Source: Uloborus plumipes (lineage: Eukaryota > Arthropoda > Arachnida > Araneae > Uloboridae). From it: DNA of 64,000 nt. Each line of letters begins with the position of its first letter. Position 1 is the stretch's first letter. This document shows positions 1 through 11,561 of the stretch, piece after piece. The stretch is from positions 80,312 through 144,311 of the forward strand of contig JAXGGA010001667.1 in NCBI GenBank assembly GCA_038373865.1, given 5' to 3'. The position numbers and the translations under genes are program-made. Under the pieces are notes generated by a model. That model searched no databases, was not told the origin of the DNA, and saw only the letters and a list, made by a program, of their open reading frames with translations.

Positions 1-300
1 TTCACTTCACACTCCAGGGTTCCCCCCGTACATACCACAACTCGTGGTTTAACCGGGATGGGGCCCTGAAGAGCGCTCTGTTCATTTTTGAACCAAGCAC
101 AAGAGTAAACCCTTGGCCCAGCACCCCCCAGAGGTATTGTTTCACTTGGAGGATTTTGTGACCACGAACATTTCTAACGTCCCCCAGCCACCACTAATGA
201 AGACGGTGGATCTTTGATCGGCTCAGCTACCTCTATATGATCGGCCCGGGACCCTCCGGTTACGAGTCCGATGACTTACCGATAGGACTACCGCGGCATA
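1..300 (-). repeat. tRNA-derived SINE, copy 1 (cut by window edge)
   Basis: The sequence matches copies at about 5212-5572 (opposite strand) and 34037-34322 (same strand), sharing blocks such as the reverse-complement head near 240-295 and the conserved body ending in 'gtggatctttgatcgg'. In copy 3 the head carries recognisable pol III box A and box B (GGTTCGATCC) sequences on the minus strand; here the head has drifted. The flanking block at 300-380 is also shared, inverted, with 5140-5215, so copies 1 and 2 sit at the same place in the same Helitron-type host repeat. Confidence 0.6.
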
Positions 301-303
301 CAC

Positions 304-1370
304 CCAATTTTAACCTTATTTTGATCGATCTCTTTTAAATTTCAAAAACAATAACAATTCTAACGTGTTGCCGGTAAAATCCTACTTTAGGGTCCGGGTT
401 TGGTGATTTTTTTTTTTCAGACTAGCTTAAGGTTGCAATCATTTAGCCCCCAAAGCAGAATACTTTGTGATGTTCTGCAACGTAAAATCATTTAGCCAAA
501 ATTGTTCTGCAAGTATTTTAAGCTCTGTACAGTACAAGTAGAAACATGGCCGTTTTCAAAAATCATGATCCTGAAATCAAAACGGTTTCATACAGGACAA
601 TGAAAGGAGTATTTGTTCAGTACTCAGTCTTTCTGCAGAAAAATAAACTGAAATTAAAATTCCAGCCACACATTCTTGACAGAAAATGTAAAACCCTTCA
701 CTATGTCTGCTCCTCCAAACATCAAAGAGCTCTAAATGCTTTGACACCGCATTAGAAGCAATGTTTTCACTAAGAATAACAGCACATGGCCAATAATGAG
801 ACCAAGTCTTGGAGGGGGGACGCTTAAGGGGTATAAAACAGGTGTAGTCAAACACAATTTTCTGCAAATATCTTTTTACTAAACATGTAATTTTTTGAAA
901 ATTCCGCAGATTTTGCCCAGCTTGAACTAAATTTAAAGTGCTTGCAAATGACGCAAAAAAAGCGACTTTTTGATTTTTTGCCTAATAAGTACAATTGGCA
1001 GAAATTGTTTTGAATTTCTACAAAATTGTAGCATTAGTTACAAAATAATTAGTCAGAAATTCTACAGATTTCTGCAGAAAATTTTCAGATTTTCCCTCAC
1101 ATTTGAACAGAATTGTTTTGCAGTTCAGCTATTTGTTCTGCGACGTACGTTCCAAATTTAGCAGTATTCTGCTTTGGGGCATTTAGCTTAAAATCGTAAA
1201 ACAATCCAGTCATCCAATGATAATTCTGTGGTTGCCAGATTTAACAATTTTACGCCGGACCTTAAACTAGGATTCATCCGTTTTGCCAAAACTCGTTTGC
1301 CAAAAACCATAAAAATTTTAATCTACGGTGACGTGCTTAAATATGAAATCCAATTGTTATAATAAAACGT
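304..1370. other. Gene-free repeat region (Helitron-family fragments)
   Basis: No credible coding frame. The 304-380 and 1250-1370 blocks are diverged copies of the dispersed repeat also seen at 2225-2300, 2663-2740 and 5100-5210 (shared phrases 'gtgttgcc', 'tttgccaaa.accataaaaatt'). The intervening sequence is AT-rich and unclassified. Confidence 0.5.
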
Positions 1371-1635
1371 AAGGCCCCTATATAGACGAGCCGACGCATC
1401 AAGATTAAGTTTGACCACTTTGGATCCAGCGCGTGTTTGAGGGTTATCTTTTCTGGCGAGTTATTGTTTTTTGGAAACTTTTCACGTGAATTTAACAAAG
1501 CTTGGCAATGTCCCGAAACTTTGCTTTGGTAACCCTAGCTCCGCAACAATGAAAAATGGAAGTAAAAGTAAATGAGTTGGATTCAAAGTGGTGAAACTTA
1601 AGCTTAATGCGTCGACCTGTCTATATAGCGGCTCT
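1371..1635. mobile_element. Short TIR element (MITE), 265 bp
   Basis: Imperfect terminal inverted repeats of about 55 bp: the left arm reads 'aaggcccctatatagac' and the right arm, reverse-complemented, reads 'agagccgctatatagac', followed by a shared GACGCAT..AAG..TAAGTTT block. It interrupts a repeat that is uninterrupted at 2663-2720. The flanking 'taaaacgt' and 'ttaaacgt' look like an 8-bp target duplication with one mismatch, which suggests a hAT-type element. Exact ends are uncertain by one or two bases. Confidence 0.6.
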
Positions 1636-2348
1636 TAAACGTGGTTGCTATGAAACAGTAGCAATAAGAGTAACCATAACTGGCGACCGAGACTCGCTCG
1701 GTTTAAAAAAAAAAAAAAGAGGTTTGTAAAATCGTGTTTTTTTTCTAATATTCGAAGTATTTATTTAGATGAACTTGAAAAGCATTTTTGGTACAACTTT
1801 GATGTCTCCCCCCCCCCCGAAATTAAGCGCCAAATCTGGCACTCCCTACGGACTTTTTAGGGTTGCCGTTTCTTATTTTGGTGTTGCCAATTTAGGGTTT
1901 TTCAGCTTTTAGGTTTTTGCGGTTGCCAAATTTGGTATTTTCTTGCATTTTGTACCTTTTTTTTGAGTTTTTTAAAAAAAGTTTTGTGGCAACAACGCAA
2001 GTTTGTTGCGCCAAAAACAAATATTTTTCTTCGCGAGAAAAAAAGTCGCCAAATTTCCGATGGGGGGGGGGGTACATCAAAGTAGTTTCGCATTTTCAAG
2101 CCGTTGGTTGCAATTACGCATTTAAAACAGCCGTAATTTAGTTTAAAAATACAACCTCATTTAAACGATGCTTACTGTATAACCACACCAAATTAACTTT
2201 ATATTAATCAATCTCTTCAAAAACGATAACAATTTTAATGTGTTGCCAAAACTCATTTGCCAAATACCATAAAAATTTTAATTTACCCTGATGCGTTACC
2301 ATCTAAACTCCGATTTTGAGTTTCGATAGTAACGGCTGATGTGATTAA

Positions 2349-2662
2349 GGCAGGAATTCAAGTGAAACAGGCGATCGCAAATTACAATCGCTACTGGAAA
2401 TGAATTACATTAGAACGTTTCTTCATAAAAACATCGTGACGTCAGCGTGACGTTTGCGTGACGTTTGCCTATGAAAAACGAGCTAGATAAAACGTCACAT
2501 CCTACTTGGCGAATAAGAGGAGATCGCTGACTGCTTGTGAGCTCTTATTGGTTCCAGCCGTAGTGACGTCAGTGCCAAGTTAAGTTGATGATAATGTAAT
2601 TCACTTCCAGTAGCGATTGCAATTCGAAGCGATTGCAATGGTGTTTCACTTAAATCCCTGCC
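2349..2662. mobile_element. PIF/Harbinger-type MITE, 314 bp
   Basis: Terminal inverted repeats begin GGCAGG(A/G)ATT(C/T)AAGTGAAAC and extend for about 60 bp with a 'ATCGCTACTGGAA.TGAATTACATTA' core split by small differences. The element is flanked by 3-bp TAA duplications (2346-2348 and 2663-2665). A related unoccupied site exists at about 1336-1350, where 'cttaaatatgaaatcc' carries a single TAA. The 3-bp TAA duplication is typical of the PIF/Harbinger superfamily. Confidence 0.7.
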
Positions 2663-2909
2663 TAAATATGAAATCCATTGTTATAATTAAACGTTGTTGC
2701 TATGAAACAGCAACAATGAAAGTAATCATAAAGAAAATGGCGAAAAGAGAGCTTCTCAAACTTTCAGTGAAGGTACAAAAAAAACGGGTTTTTTTGTGAA
2801 AACTCGCGTTTTTACAGAAAAAACGCCGATGTAGATTAACTCAAAAACCAAACGTTTATCAAAATACAAAATTTTATCAAAATCGTTAGAACCGTTTTCG
2901 AGATCCGAA

Positions 2910-3016
<107 letters not shown>

Positions 3017-3056
3017 TGCATACACACACAAGAATTGCTCGTTTAAAGATATTAGA

Positions 3057-4216
3057 TATTGATCAGATGCTAGAATGCTGATGTCGATGTACGGGAAGTA
3101 CGCTCGTTTAGTTCTTAACTTCTTGAACTTCTTGTTTAAATTTGTGAATTGGTTGGATACATAGAAGCTTTTGAATGGATAGGAATGCTTACATATATCA
3201 ATTTCAAGATATCTTTTTTAAAATGATAATTTGGGCGTCAACAGGTTAAAAGCAGCGTTGGACGTTTACATACCTGTGGCAGCCACAGCAATGCTAAGCA
3301 ACACGATCGGAATCATTGTGAAATGGAAACAGACTTTTCTCCCGTTCAAATTAGTATTCATTTTCCTTCATCATTTATAGGAGTTTTTATCTCTTCATTT
3401 TTATCATAATCTTTGCGGAAGAAAATTGTCTTGGGAAATTTGCAACTGGCCCTAATCGTCATCCACTGATTAAAAGTACTGCAATAATAGAGCATTTTGA
3501 TTAAAATGTTAAGCATACAAAAAATTACTGAGAAAGCCCGAAATCAGGTGAATGTCGACATTTTTGGGGGAATATCAACTTCCAAATATCATACATAAGA
3601 TACCAGTTAAAGTTAAAATATTTTCGATAAATTACCGGTCACAGTAACACATTATACTCGGTTACTTTAAAATAGGCGTATCAAGTTTAAAAATTTTGCG
3701 TCATCTCCATGGAAACCGTACGACAGGAAACAGCTCCACTCTTTTTTATGCACTGCTGTTGAGGCATTTCATTTATTTTATGTTTGTCGATTCAGCCCTA
3801 TGCTTTTATTTATATCCTCATGTCTCAGTTATTGCTCAACGTTTTTTAACAAATCTAGTCATACATTAATAAAACAAAAATTTCTAAGAGAAAGTTTTTC
3901 CTTTTTACGTTGATTTTTCAATAGAATGATAGTTCTATCATTCTATTGTATCTCCACGCACAAAGCAATTTTATTCGTTTGCATGTAACCATTGTTGCAA
4001 AAGTTAAGTGGGAAAAAGTCCAAGCGCCGTAACTATGACAACCATCAGGGGAAAAGTGCGGAGAGTGGGAAATTAATTTTACTTTGAGACGCCAGCTCTC
4101 GTTACACGGGGAATGATATGGGAACACAGCATAAAACAGGTTTTATCTTATGGGGCGCTTTTGACTCTCAAAGGAATAATCCAAAAAAATAAAAACAGAA
4201 TGAATAGATACTTTTT
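3057..4216. other. No gene seen
   Basis: AT-rich, with short stop-bounded frames only. The one structure noted is a perfect 14-bp stem with a TT loop at 3919-3948. Confidence 0.5.
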
Positions 4217-4800
4217 ACTTCCTTTTACGTAGTAAAGGAAGTATTGTGATCGCGAAAAAAAAAAATCACTCAAATTTGAGTCTAAATTTTGATTTTGCTC
4301 ACCCCCGAATGAATGTTCAGTAGTTTTTTCGACCTGTCAGCACGTGCATATGTACCTACCTACATATAAGGAGCCGAAAAATCCTTTTCAGCCTACCCCG
4401 AGTTAATTACGACGAATTTTCTCGTGACGTATGTGCCGGATGTATGTGCGTATGTGTGTGCGGATGTATGTACGTATGTGTCTCGCATAACTCAAAAACT
4501 ACATGGCGTAGAAGCTTCTAGCTTGGTATGTAGGCTCTGAGAATGGTCTAGTTGTGTACCTCCCCTTGTGGTTGCATTCGAATGTTCCCAAGGGGGTGTT
4601 TTACCCCTTTTTTTGGGGTAAATCAGTGTTAATTTCAATCCAGACTCAAGTGATATGAATTGGCGCGACCACTTGGCGATATGTCGCCAAGTGTTTGACG
4701 CCAACTTGGCGACATATCGCTAAGTTGGCGAAAAAATTATTTTTTTTAATTTGGGTTCAATTTGGCGCTATTGGCGATATTTTGCGAAAAATTCACTCAA

Positions 4801-5774
4801 TCTAATATCTTTAAACGAGCAATGGTGTTTGGCAACGTTAAATTGTTATTCTTTTTTGAAATGTTAAAGCAAGGCTTCACTAGATAGTGTCTTACACAGG
4901 CTGTTTCATTTATTCAAAAGCCATGGGATAAAAGCAGTGGTGATTGTCCAGCGACATTTATTCAATTTTATGGTAACTTACACGATATAAAAATCGGATT
5001 ATTTTACTTTTCAAATACGATTTAAAAATTGAGTATAAAAGTGTTACAGTTAGTTTTCAAACACTTTGTTTCCTCCTCAAGCGTGTTTAGTAAGATATTT
5101 CAGGTAAATTTAAATTTTTATGGTATTTGGCAAACGAGTTTTGGCAACACGTTAGAATTTTATTGTTTTTGAAATTTAAAAGAGATCAATCAAAAGAAAG
5201 TTAGAATTGGGTGTCGTCGGACTCGTCACCAGAGGATCCCGGTCCGATCAAAGATCCACCATCTTCATTAATGGTGGCTGGGGGACGTTAAAAATGTTCG
5301 TGGTCATAAAATCCTCCAAGTGAAACGATACCTTTGGGGAATGCTGGGCCAAGGGTTGCTCGGCCCTTGGGCCTGGTTCAAAAATGAACAGAGCGCTCTT
5401 CAAGGCCCCATCCCGCTTAAACTACGAGTTGTGGTATGTACGGGGGGAACCTTGGAGTGTGAATTCAAGTGAAAGTCAAAACCAACTGGAACCAAATGCG
5501 TACTGGAGAACATGGACTCTGCATCCATTCTCATCAACCCCTCCCACGCTTTAGGCGCCAAATGAAATGAAATTGTGTGTGATTTTACGGTGAGCATGGA
5601 TTAAATAAGGTTGTGTTTTTTAAAACAAATTACGGCTGTTTTAAAAGCATAATTGCAACCAAAGGCTTAAAAATGCTTTCCAAGTTTATCTAAATAAGTA
5701 CTTCGCATTTTAGAAAAAAACACGTGTTTACAAACCTCTCTTTTTTTTTTAACCAAGCGGGCTCGGTCCCCTGG
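4801..5774 (+). mobile_element. Non-autonomous Helitron, 974 bp
   Basis: Begins with TC (TCTAATATCTTTAAACGAGC) and ends with a hairpin ACCAAGC/GGGCTCGGT (5752-5767), three C residues and CTGG, fitting the Helitron 5'-TC and hairpin-CTRR-3' pattern. It is inserted between A and T: the empty site in the related repeat near 27806-27830 reads continuously through 'cactgaaTgatatt'. There is no target duplication, as expected for Helitrons. It contains a nested SINE and no Rep/helicase coding. Confidence 0.7.
5212..5572 (+). repeat. tRNA-derived SINE, copy 2
   Basis: Same family as 1-300 and 34037-34322. The tRNA-like head is eroded at its 5' end (starting 'gtcgtcggactcgt'), and the body with GATCAAAGATCCACC and the 3' part are clear. 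The related Helitron copy lacks the insertion near 2185-2200 ('accacaccaaatt'), so about 360 bp including the 3' extension to 5572 appears to be the inserted unit, with a short 'acac'-type duplication. Ends are approximate. Confidence 0.6.
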
Positions 5775-5945
5775 TACTGATATTAAAATCAGCAATATTT
5801 AGAAAATTAACCATTGTAAAATATTTTTTTGCATTGTTTCGTGGCAGATTAGGGAAGTAAATATTTGAATTGTTACCTTGCTCACTCCAAGCACTTTTTT
5901 TAACACTTAAAGCAACTACTAAGAAATTTACACGTAAAAGGAAGT

Positions 5946-6869
5946 AGTGTGGGGTCCATTCCAGATTTTTTTTTTTTTTTTTTTCTTTTTCATTTTAAAA
6001 ATCGAATTTTAGTAAGAAAGATAAACAAGTGAAAAATGACTTTTCCCCCATTGAATTTCAAAGTCAGACGTTACGTTCTCAGAGCTATAAATACAAGTGA
6101 AATGCTAAAGTAGACTTTTTTATTCTGGACGAACTGAGTCGAGTTAAGTTGAGACTAATCCTCCTAATGTCTGACGAAGTCAGACAAGGTCCATCAGACC
6201 ATTGACCCGGAGGAAATCGAGGACAAGAAGAGGTGATTCAAAGATATCTTCTTTGCAAAGTCCTAGACAGTCTAGGATGTGCTCTGGAGAAGCCTGCTGA
6301 GTTTTGCATTTAGAGTAGACGTCGAAGACTTTCCTGCCCTCAATGAATGAGAGACTGAGATGAGACTCTTCGTGTGGCCGCTTGCTAATCTAGAAATTGC
6401 AGTTTTCGAAGATCTGTCACAATTGAGGGCGAATGAAGAGACAGGCTCTTTGCCGACTTACTACTCATGGTAGGGAGGGATCTTGAACTCCTTCAAAATC
6501 TCAGAATTTACAATAGATTGGTGTTCTGAAAAGGTAAGTTCTGAAGAGGATGGACCGGCCGGTCGTTGCCGAAAATGTTTACATGGGATGGAGTCCACTA
6601 AAAGTAGACTTCATGGAGCTTGGAAATGAGCTTTAGCCTCCCGACGGTGTTCCTGTGTTCCTGCCTTGACGGAGCGGTGAGGCTTGCGTGCACCAGTGGC
6701 CCGGAGGGCTATGCCGGCGGTAGCTTTTGCTACTGGTAGGGCCTCCCAAGCCGAACAGGTCGAAGGATAGGTGCCAGACGAAAAAGAACACCAAAAAGAG
6801 CCAAGACAGACTTCTACCTTCACGGTGCTCAGATCCTTGGATCAACAGAAGCTGCATCACACTTCCTGT
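5946..6869. other. No intact gene; possible LINE 5' debris
   Basis: Contains a poly-T stretch near 5968 and higher-GC sequence at 6150-6850 just upstream of the LINE reverse-transcriptase fragment. The frames there are closed repeatedly and I cannot align them to a known domain. Confidence 0.4.
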
Positions 6870-7128
6870 TCATGACTTTATTGACCCAGAATGACACCTT
6901 CAACATTCGAGGCAATTTCTTGGCATGGATCACGGACTTCTTGCATTACAGATCCATCAGAGTAAAATTTAACAAGACTTTTTCTGACTGAGTTCAGCTA
7001 AGTCAGAGTGTTCCCCAAGGTTCAGTTCTTAGCCCAATGCTTTTCTCTCTTTATTTGGCAGGAATAGAGAAACTACCACCCTCTTGGGTAGGGATTGGCT
7101 TGTTTGCCGAAGATATTGTTATCTGATG
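6870..7128 (+). pseudogene. Non-LTR retrotransposon reverse transcriptase fragment
   Basis: In one plus frame with an in-frame stop, the conceptual peptide contains NIRGNFLAWITDFLHYRS, then VPQGSVLSPMLFSLYLAGIE, then LFAEDIVI. These correspond to the finger/palm blocks of Jockey-superfamily reverse transcriptases: the PQGSxLSP block and the catalytic F-A-D-D box. The box is altered to FAED, so one catalytic aspartate is missing. The fragment stops shortly after the catalytic box, where poly-C-bearing sequence begins at about 7140. It is a dead LINE remnant; the exact clade cannot be decided from this length. Confidence 0.75.
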
Positions 7129-7139
7129 CTCTGGAACCA

Positions 7140-9485
7140 AAGCCGTATCCAGAGGGGTGGGGCGACGCCCCCCCCCCCCCCGAAACCCAAAATGTTTTAC
7201 AATGTAAAACAGAAAAAAAAAAGTTTTCTTTTTTTTTTAAATTTAAAATAGCGAAAAAAAGTTTTTTTTCCTTGTAACTATTAAAACGAGTTAAAATTTG
7301 AAAAAGTACAAAAAAAAAAAGACTATTCAAATTCTCATTAGCTGCAAAACATACTTGAAAACAAAATTCTCATTAGCACTTCCAGCTCTTTCCCAAATCC
7401 ATTCAGACTCATGGCAAGATACTTGTCAGTTTGATCGGCGCCCCCCCCCCATCCCCCATAAAACTTATAAAACTTACACCACTCAGATTTTTACCTCCTA
7501 ACCGCCGGACCCCTAGTTTCCGACTAGGCTGAGATTGCTTCTCACCGCCCTGATTCAATTAAGAGGGTACTTTGTTGGTCCCCATTTATAAACATTTGTA
7601 ACCCTCAAGGGATTTTAATAGCTAAACATGTCTTCAATCAACAAGACCACACAGAAACAGATACGTTCACAGACCCTCTGCTTTGTTGGACGCTCACCAA
7701 TCTTAGACAAAAGTTACTTAAAAAAATTCCATTTACAAATGCTTAAAAACCTTGAAAACTTTGTTAAATGTAGCTGTAAAGCTTGAATTTTAGTTTCTAA
7801 CACAAATTTGGGGGCGGCTGGGGGGGGGGGGTTGCATCAAGTTGCACGGAACTCAGCTCCTTGATTAAAAAAATATTCTGTTTAATGCAAAAATCATATT
7901 CCAGCATTTTTTGTAACATATTTTCAAAAATAATTTTTTGTGACTCACATGTTTCATTTATGACTTCATTAAATACCTAATTCAATATTTTAGAAGTTAC
8001 TTTGTAATTGATTCCTTTATTAATATGTTAAGCACCAGAAAAAATATTACCCTACCTGTAATCTTTTTCGTTTTCTGCAGTACTAGTGAGTGAAAAAGAA
8101 ATTGTCGTTATAAGTATTTTTTTAATACCTATTTTTAATCTTTAAAATATATGTCTTTCAAAGTTTTAACAATTTCGTTCAACTATTAAAACGTCAGAGA
8201 CTGGAAAGTGCAAATGAAATGCTTTAAAGAATTTTAACTCTCCTAGAGTCTTTAAAAATCATTAAATACCTTTTTGAAACTCATTTAAAAGTGCTTCAAT
8301 CCTATTTCTTATCAAATAATTAAACTATGAACTAACTAAATGGCCAGAATGTTACTCTCTCGTTAATTATTTTTTAAATCTCTACACTATTTCTTTTAAA
8401 GAATTTTATGTGTTTTATGCTATTGGTTATTTTATGTTACTAAGTGCTGTGTCTGTCGGTGAGTTGGGGAACTGATCAAAAACTACTATGTAACTATAGT
8501 GAAAACCGATGTAAGCAAGTGATAATGTGCTTTTCTCCTCCCTTGTCCTTCCTCTCTGTCGCTTAATGTTAATCATTTGTTAAACTAAACATTTTTTTAT
8601 GCTTTGATTAATCTTAATTTGCAAAGGACTGCAGAAAATTTATGAGATTGTTGTTTGCATACTTTTCCAACATGTTTTTGAAGTCCCAATTGCCCCATAT
8701 AAGGCCTCAAAATGCAGAATTTTAAAACTTTTTTTCAAAAATTTGCCCGGGGGACAACCCCCCGGACCTCCTAAAATTACGGATATTCCACCCCACTTAA
8801 AAAAGTTATCATTGCATTTCTCTCTTGGTACCCCGGTGATATCCGCAGTGCCATCGCCCCCAGGGGATAGTAGGGGATTAGAAGCTGCCACTATTGTTCA
8901 CCTGGCTGTAGGGGAAATGGGTTGGGGTGGCTGGAGAGTTGGAATACTGAGCCTTATCTTTCTTTGTGCCAATAGAAGATAGTGAAAAAAGTAAAGTTGG
9001 CGAGATCTGGCGACTTAAAACTGGAACCCCTGTAAATAATACAGGGTTGCTTTCCTAACTAAGTAAAAATGACAAATGTGTTTTTTGTGATCGTTTTCCA
9101 AAATGGCGACTCCAAGTAGTTCGCAATTTACGATATTAAAATCTCAACGTGGAGGAAATCTCTTAAATTTTAATAATTACCTCTATCATTATCAAAAGAC
9201 AAAATTAGATGTAGAACCGATTTAGTTGTGCCGCAACAGAAAAACAAAAAAATGTGCCGGGAGGGTTATCATCGTAAACCAAAAAGCTACGGGCCATCAT
9301 ATCAAAATACTCTTTTTATCTCACTTTTTGAAAATGGTATTCCTTGATGGTTCCTCCCCCCCCCCCCCCAGTTTTGAATTCCTTCGTAGAAGAAGTCACA
9401 GCTTTGACATGCATGAGGACTGCGTACTATGCACCTTGCCTCCACACATAGCATACATGTACGAAACTCATAGTTTTTGAGCTAC
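7140..9485. other. No gene; poly-C/poly-G-rich repeat debris
   Basis: Holds several C or G homopolymers (about 7168-7181, 7441-7450, 7821-7830, 9357-9370) set in phrases such as 'gtatccagaggggtgggg', which look like degraded MITE ends. No coding frame with a recognisable domain on either strand. Confidence 0.45.
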
Positions 9486-10059
9486 GGGAATCAGGGCCGT
9501 GCGCCGTGCTTAGGGGGTGGCAAACTATGCCGCCGCACAGGGCCGCTAAAATATGTTGAAATTTAGGGCCGCTAAAATAATATAAGAGAGTAAAATATTT
9601 TCGTGTGTGCGTGGGGGAAAAAGAACTTTTTTCTTCAAGCCATTTTCTTGCTTTCAAAATATATAAAATACAAACGGCTCTATGGCCAATTCTTCAACAG
9701 AGACAAATTCATATTTTTGGCATACTGCAGCAAATATAAGTCTTGTTTTCTGTTTCTACTCAGCGATATGACATACTAATGCGGTAGGTTAAAAAATTTA
9801 TTGCTAAGCTTTTATCTGACTCGTAATGGCAATACCAAGTAGGAAGTATCAAAGCTAGTAGATTTCGAATTGGCGCATATTTATGATGAAATAGTTGAAA
9901 TATTGGAAATTGCAACTGAGTCAAAATGTGTAATTGAAGCAACAGCTCTTGCAAGGGGTATTAAAATTTTCAAATTTCTCACCTCTTTATTTACAAGATA
10001 CGATTTGCTGTTCAAATTAATTTCGTTAGCAAAGCAGTGCAAAAATCTACTATGAACTT

Positions 10060-10720
10060 AACTACTACTAATATGCTCAGTTAATAGAAAAAATGCTTAA
10101 TTTTTTACCAAAGTTCAGAGAAACTGACTTTAAAATTCTCAAGGGCGAATCTAGAAGTTTCTCAAGGGAGGGGCGAATTTTTTTAATCATTTTTTAATTT
10201 TTTTACGTACCCTTTGCTACATATCGTGGTTTACATATGTTAAGTACAAAAATTTCAGTCTTTAATTTTGGAACACTTCCGGAGTGTAACCTGAATCCTC
10301 CCTTTCCCTGATATCATCGAAGTCATCTAAATTTACGTTTTTTTTTTTTTCTTTTTGAACTTCAATACCGGAAAATTGTAGGGAGAGAATTTTTGGGGTT
10401 GTGTCCCCCAACTTCTATCCTCCTGACATCATCAGAGATTGTCTAAAAATTGCGTTTAAAAGAGTTTCGAACAACACATCTGTCCCAAATGTCATCAAAG
10501 ATTGGATGCAATTGCTCCCCTTCCATTTCATTTTTGCCTTTAATTCCAAAACATTTCCCAAGAGAGGAGCCCTCACCCCAACGAAACCAACGAAAACATA
10601 ATCAAAGATCGCCTAAAATTCCATTTTTTAAGATTCAGTATCGAAAAGTTTCAAATGTAGTAACCTTCACTTCAAGGGAAGGATTGCTCTCACTTTGATT
10701 CAATCCTAAAGTTTTAAAAT
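10060..10720. repeat. Degenerate internal repeats inside the hAT-like pseudogene
   Basis: The phrase 'atcatc.gag/aga.tgtctaaaaattgcg' recurs in diverged form near 10312, 10426, 10490 and 10598. This suggests an inserted repeat array or duplicated segment that is not part of the transposase coding sequence. The open frames here have no recognisable domain. Confidence 0.3.
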
Positions 10721-10923
10721 TTCAGCGAAAGATTTAGCTCTCGAATTGGAAATGAATACTAATGAAATTTCTTTTCCTCCTGTGCCATCTCTTCGTAGAA
10801 AGAGTGTTAAACAAACAGTTTTCTTCGAGTCAAATGGTGAACTAATAGACGATCCGGAAAGAAATTATTTCATACATTTTTAACACTCTTCTTGATAGAG
10901 TTATTATGTCCACTGGTTTGGGG

Positions 10924-11555
10924 TCAAAATGTCGCGGCCGAAATGTCGCGGGCCAAAATGTCGCGGCCAAAATGTCGCCGAGCCAAAATGTCGCGGGCTA
11001 AAATGTCGCGGGCAAAAATGTCGCCGGTCCAAAATGTCGCCGAGCCAAAATGTCGCGGGCTAAAATGTCGCGGGCCAAAATGTCGCCGGTCCAAAATGTC
11101 GCCGAGCCAAAATGTCGCGGGCTAAAATGTCGCGGGCAAAAATGTCGCCGGTCCAAAATGTCGCCGAGCCAAAATGTCGCGGGCTAAAATGTCGCGGGCC
11201 AAAATGTCGCCGGTCCAAAATGTCGCCTGCCCAAAATGTCGCGGGCTAAAATGTCGCGGGCCAAAATGTCGCCGGTCCAAAATGTCGCCTGCCCAAAATG
11301 TCGCGGGCCAAAATGTCGCGTGGTCAAAATATCGCCGGTCAAAAATGTCGCCGGGCCAGAATGTCGCCGGTCAAAAATGTCGCCGGGCCAAAATGTCGCC
11401 GGTCGAAAATGTCGCCGATCAAAAATGTCGCCGGTCTAAAATGTCGCCGGTCCAGAATGTCGCCGGTCAAAAATGTCGCCGGTCCAGAATGTCACCGGTC
11501 AAAAATGTCGCCGGTCCAAAATAACGCCGGTCCAAAATATATCCGTTCCAAAATG
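10924..11555 (+). repeat. Left minisatellite arm (AAAATGTCGCSGG unit)
   Basis: About 40 units of 14-17 bp. From about 10976 to 11220 four units form a 62-bp higher-order repeat whose 'gccgagcc' landmark recurs every 62 bp. Further right the units switch to the GCCGGTC variant. Every unit carries CpGs, in contrast with the AT-rich surroundings. Confidence 0.95.
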
Positions 11556-11561
11556 ACGTAA

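Larger units (their letters stand above)
4217..5945. mobile_element. TIR repeat element 'Y', interrupted by a Helitron
   Basis: The outer ends are inverted repeats ACTTCCTTTTACGT (4217-4230) and ACGTAAAAGGAAGT (5932-5945). The left part contains several 'ttggcgatat.tcgccaa' palindromic phrases. Removing the Helitron at 4801-5774 restores continuity with the related uninterrupted copy at 27642-27995 (reverse orientation). I recall similar sequence from arachnid genomes but cannot verify it here. No transposase is encoded. Confidence 0.6.

Noticed and set aside
10892..11561. Several overlapping plus-strand open frames encoding repeats such as MSRAKMSRPKC and KMSPVQNVAG
   Set aside because: They are translations of the minisatellite arm. 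The mirror arm gives the same peptides on the other strand, frames shift with unit length, and there is no conserved start or domain.
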